Below are positions 63,324 to 64,000 of a DNA stretch of 64,000 nucleotides, piece after piece. Position numbers and translations under genes: made by a program. The notes beneath the pieces are model-generated. The model was given only the letters and a program-made list of their open reading frames with translations, searched no databases and had not been told where the DNA came from. Position 1 is the stretch's first letter; every line of letters begins with the position of its first letter. Where the stretch lies: NCBI GenBank assembly GCA_900539455.1, contig UQCD01000003.1:72529-136528 (forward strand), given 5' to 3'. The stretch is from an uncultured Eubacteriales bacterium (GTDB lineage: Bacteria; Bacillota; Clostridia; Lachnospirales; Lachnospiraceae).

Positions 63324-63390
63324 CTGCGGGGAGCGTGCCAACGCCGGAAATCCTTTCGGGGAGAACGGCTAAGGAAAATGGAGGGAACAC

Positions 63391-63804
63391 ATGAGAGAGA
63401 ACCCATATAAACGACTGCCGCCCATAGAGTGCAAGCCGGACGGTTCCCCCTACCGCATGACCCCGGCGCATAGAAAACAGGCAAATGCGTTTATCCGCCG
63501 GGAGTGCTGCTGTTATGAGGACGGGAACTGTATGATCCTTGATGATGGGGACACCTGCACCTGTCCGCAGACGGTTTCTTTCTCGGTCTGCTGTAAGTGG
63601 TTCCGCTGGGCGGTTTTGCCGCTGGACAAGACGCTGGAAGCGGAGATTTTCCGGGATAAGGACTTGAAACGCTGTGCGGTCTGCGGCGGTGTGTTCGTCC
63701 CTAAATCCAACCGGGCAAAATACTGCCCCGACTACGCCGCCAGAGTTCACAGGCGGCAGAAAACAGAAAGTGAACGGAAAAGGAGGTCTTGTGTGGACAG
63801 TTAG
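63391..63804 (+). CDS. Cysteine-rich VLP domain protein of the conjugative element
   Basis: The 137-residue basic protein has a cysteine cluster in its middle (RECCCYEDGNCMILDDGDTC and CPQTVSFSVCCKWFRWAVLP) and a second zinc-like set CAVCGGVFVPKSNRAKYCPD. This pattern is that of the cysteine-rich VLP proteins which sit just upstream of RepA-type initiators in many Firmicute conjugative elements; function is unknown. ATGGAGGGAACAC precedes the ATG. Confidence 0.88.
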   Translation: MRENPYKRLPPIECKPDGSPYRMTPAHRKQANAFIRRECCCYEDGNCMILDDGDTCTCPQTVSFSVCCKWFRWAVLPLDKTLEAEIFRDKDLKRCAVCGGVFVPKSNRAKYCPDYAARVHRRQKTESERKRRSCVDS

Positions 63805-63915
63805 GGGCTGAAAAGTCCTTGATTTACAAGGCTTTGCAAGCACAGAACAGGGGCAGGCAATAGAAAGTACTGTCTACCCCCGGAAACGGGCTTCTAACCG
63901 TCCACAAAACACGAT

Positions 63916-64000
63916 ATGACAAACACCATTTATATCCATCAGCCAGAAAAGGCGGTCAGCTTTACCCGGCTTCCCAATTTCCTTTTTGAAGCCCCCACAT
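63916..64000 (+). CDS. RepA-type replication initiator, truncated by the window end
   Basis: The ATG at 63916 opens a frame reading MTNTIYIHQPEKAVSFTRLP and continuing to the last base. This start is typical of RepA_N-like replication initiator proteins of conjugative elements. Only 28 residues are visible. Confidence 0.8.
   Translation, partial: MTNTIYIHQPEKAVSFTRLPNFLFEAPT

Larger units (their letters stand above)
60600..64000. mobile_element. One end of an integrative conjugative element (incomplete)
   Basis: From about 60.6 kb, GC content rises sharply, codon use changes, and genes of a Tn1549/CTn-like conjugative element appear: XRE regulator, cysteine-rich VLP protein and a RepA-type initiator. 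AT-rich cargo genes are nested inside. The exact end is not resolved: the sequence is clearly host-like until about 60,600 and element-like from about 60,640. Integrase, relaxase and conjugation genes would lie beyond the window. Confidence 0.85.

Noticed and set aside
63091..63843. 250-codon reverse-strand frame across the VLP gene
   Set aside because: It covers the cysteine-rich VLP gene and the dyad region on the other strand, has no ribosome site or recognisable domain, and is the kind of long shadow frame expected in GC-rich DNA.

Overview
The window reads as a chromosome segment of a low-GC, spore-forming anaerobic Firmicute, most likely a gut Lachnospiraceae. It carries the spoIIAA-spoIIAB-sigF operon, both dipicolinate synthase genes with a sigma-K-like promoter, a valS T-box leader, a DUF4364 gene, a Rho factor with an inserted polar region, and the tig-clpP-clpX-engB order common in this group. 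The species cannot be named from sequence reading alone.

Layout. 1-13.2 kb is housekeeping: an ABC-F ATPase, rho, malic enzyme, a YhcC-type radical SAM protein, engB/clpX/clpP/tig, a low-complexity lipoprotein, a DJ-1 protein and an acetyltransferase. A tRNA-Leu(UAG) with its own promoter and terminator follows, then a two-gene SufC-SufB-type iron-sulfur unit. 15.5-28.5 kb is a catabolic locus read on the minus strand: PucR-type regulator, class III aminotransferase, complete family-5 peptide ABC transporter, YtcJ-type amidohydrolase, carbamoylase-family M20 hydrolase, split-barrel flavoprotein and iron alcohol dehydrogenase. Its only visible promoter lies upstream of an intrinsic terminator in the leader, so it is probably controlled by attenuation. 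A 150-bp palindromic element and an Amt-PII fusion transporter follow.

31-45 kb holds sporulation and core genes: spoIIA operon, a zinc-ribbon/TPR membrane protein coupled to a 47-codon ORF, folC, a FapA-family protein, valS behind a T-box, and a dpaA-dpaB-asnB operon. 45-60.5 kb holds an Rrf2 regulator, nitroreductase, a FliD-like protein without other flagellar genes, a MacB-type ABC exporter with a partner protein, potABCD with a lengthened PotA and a membrane-anchored PotD, mgtE preceded by a 27-codon leader ORF overlapping a terminator-like hairpin, meso-diaminopimelate dehydrogenase and a GAF-GGDEF protein.

From about 60.6 kb to the end, base composition rises sharply in GC and the content becomes that of one end of an integrative conjugative element: a hairpin-rich end, XRE regulator, cysteine-rich VLP protein and the start of a RepA-like initiator. 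AT-rich cargo is nested inside it: a SUFU-family protein (possible toxin immunity) and a frameshifted second small protein. The other end of the element lies outside the window.

The most notable leads are leader-level control systems (mgtE leader peptide, aminotransferase-operon attenuator, valS T-box followed by palindromic repeats) and the cargo of the mobile element. Start sites were chosen from Shine-Dalgarno spacing and overlaps. All function calls rest on motif recognition, not on database searches.
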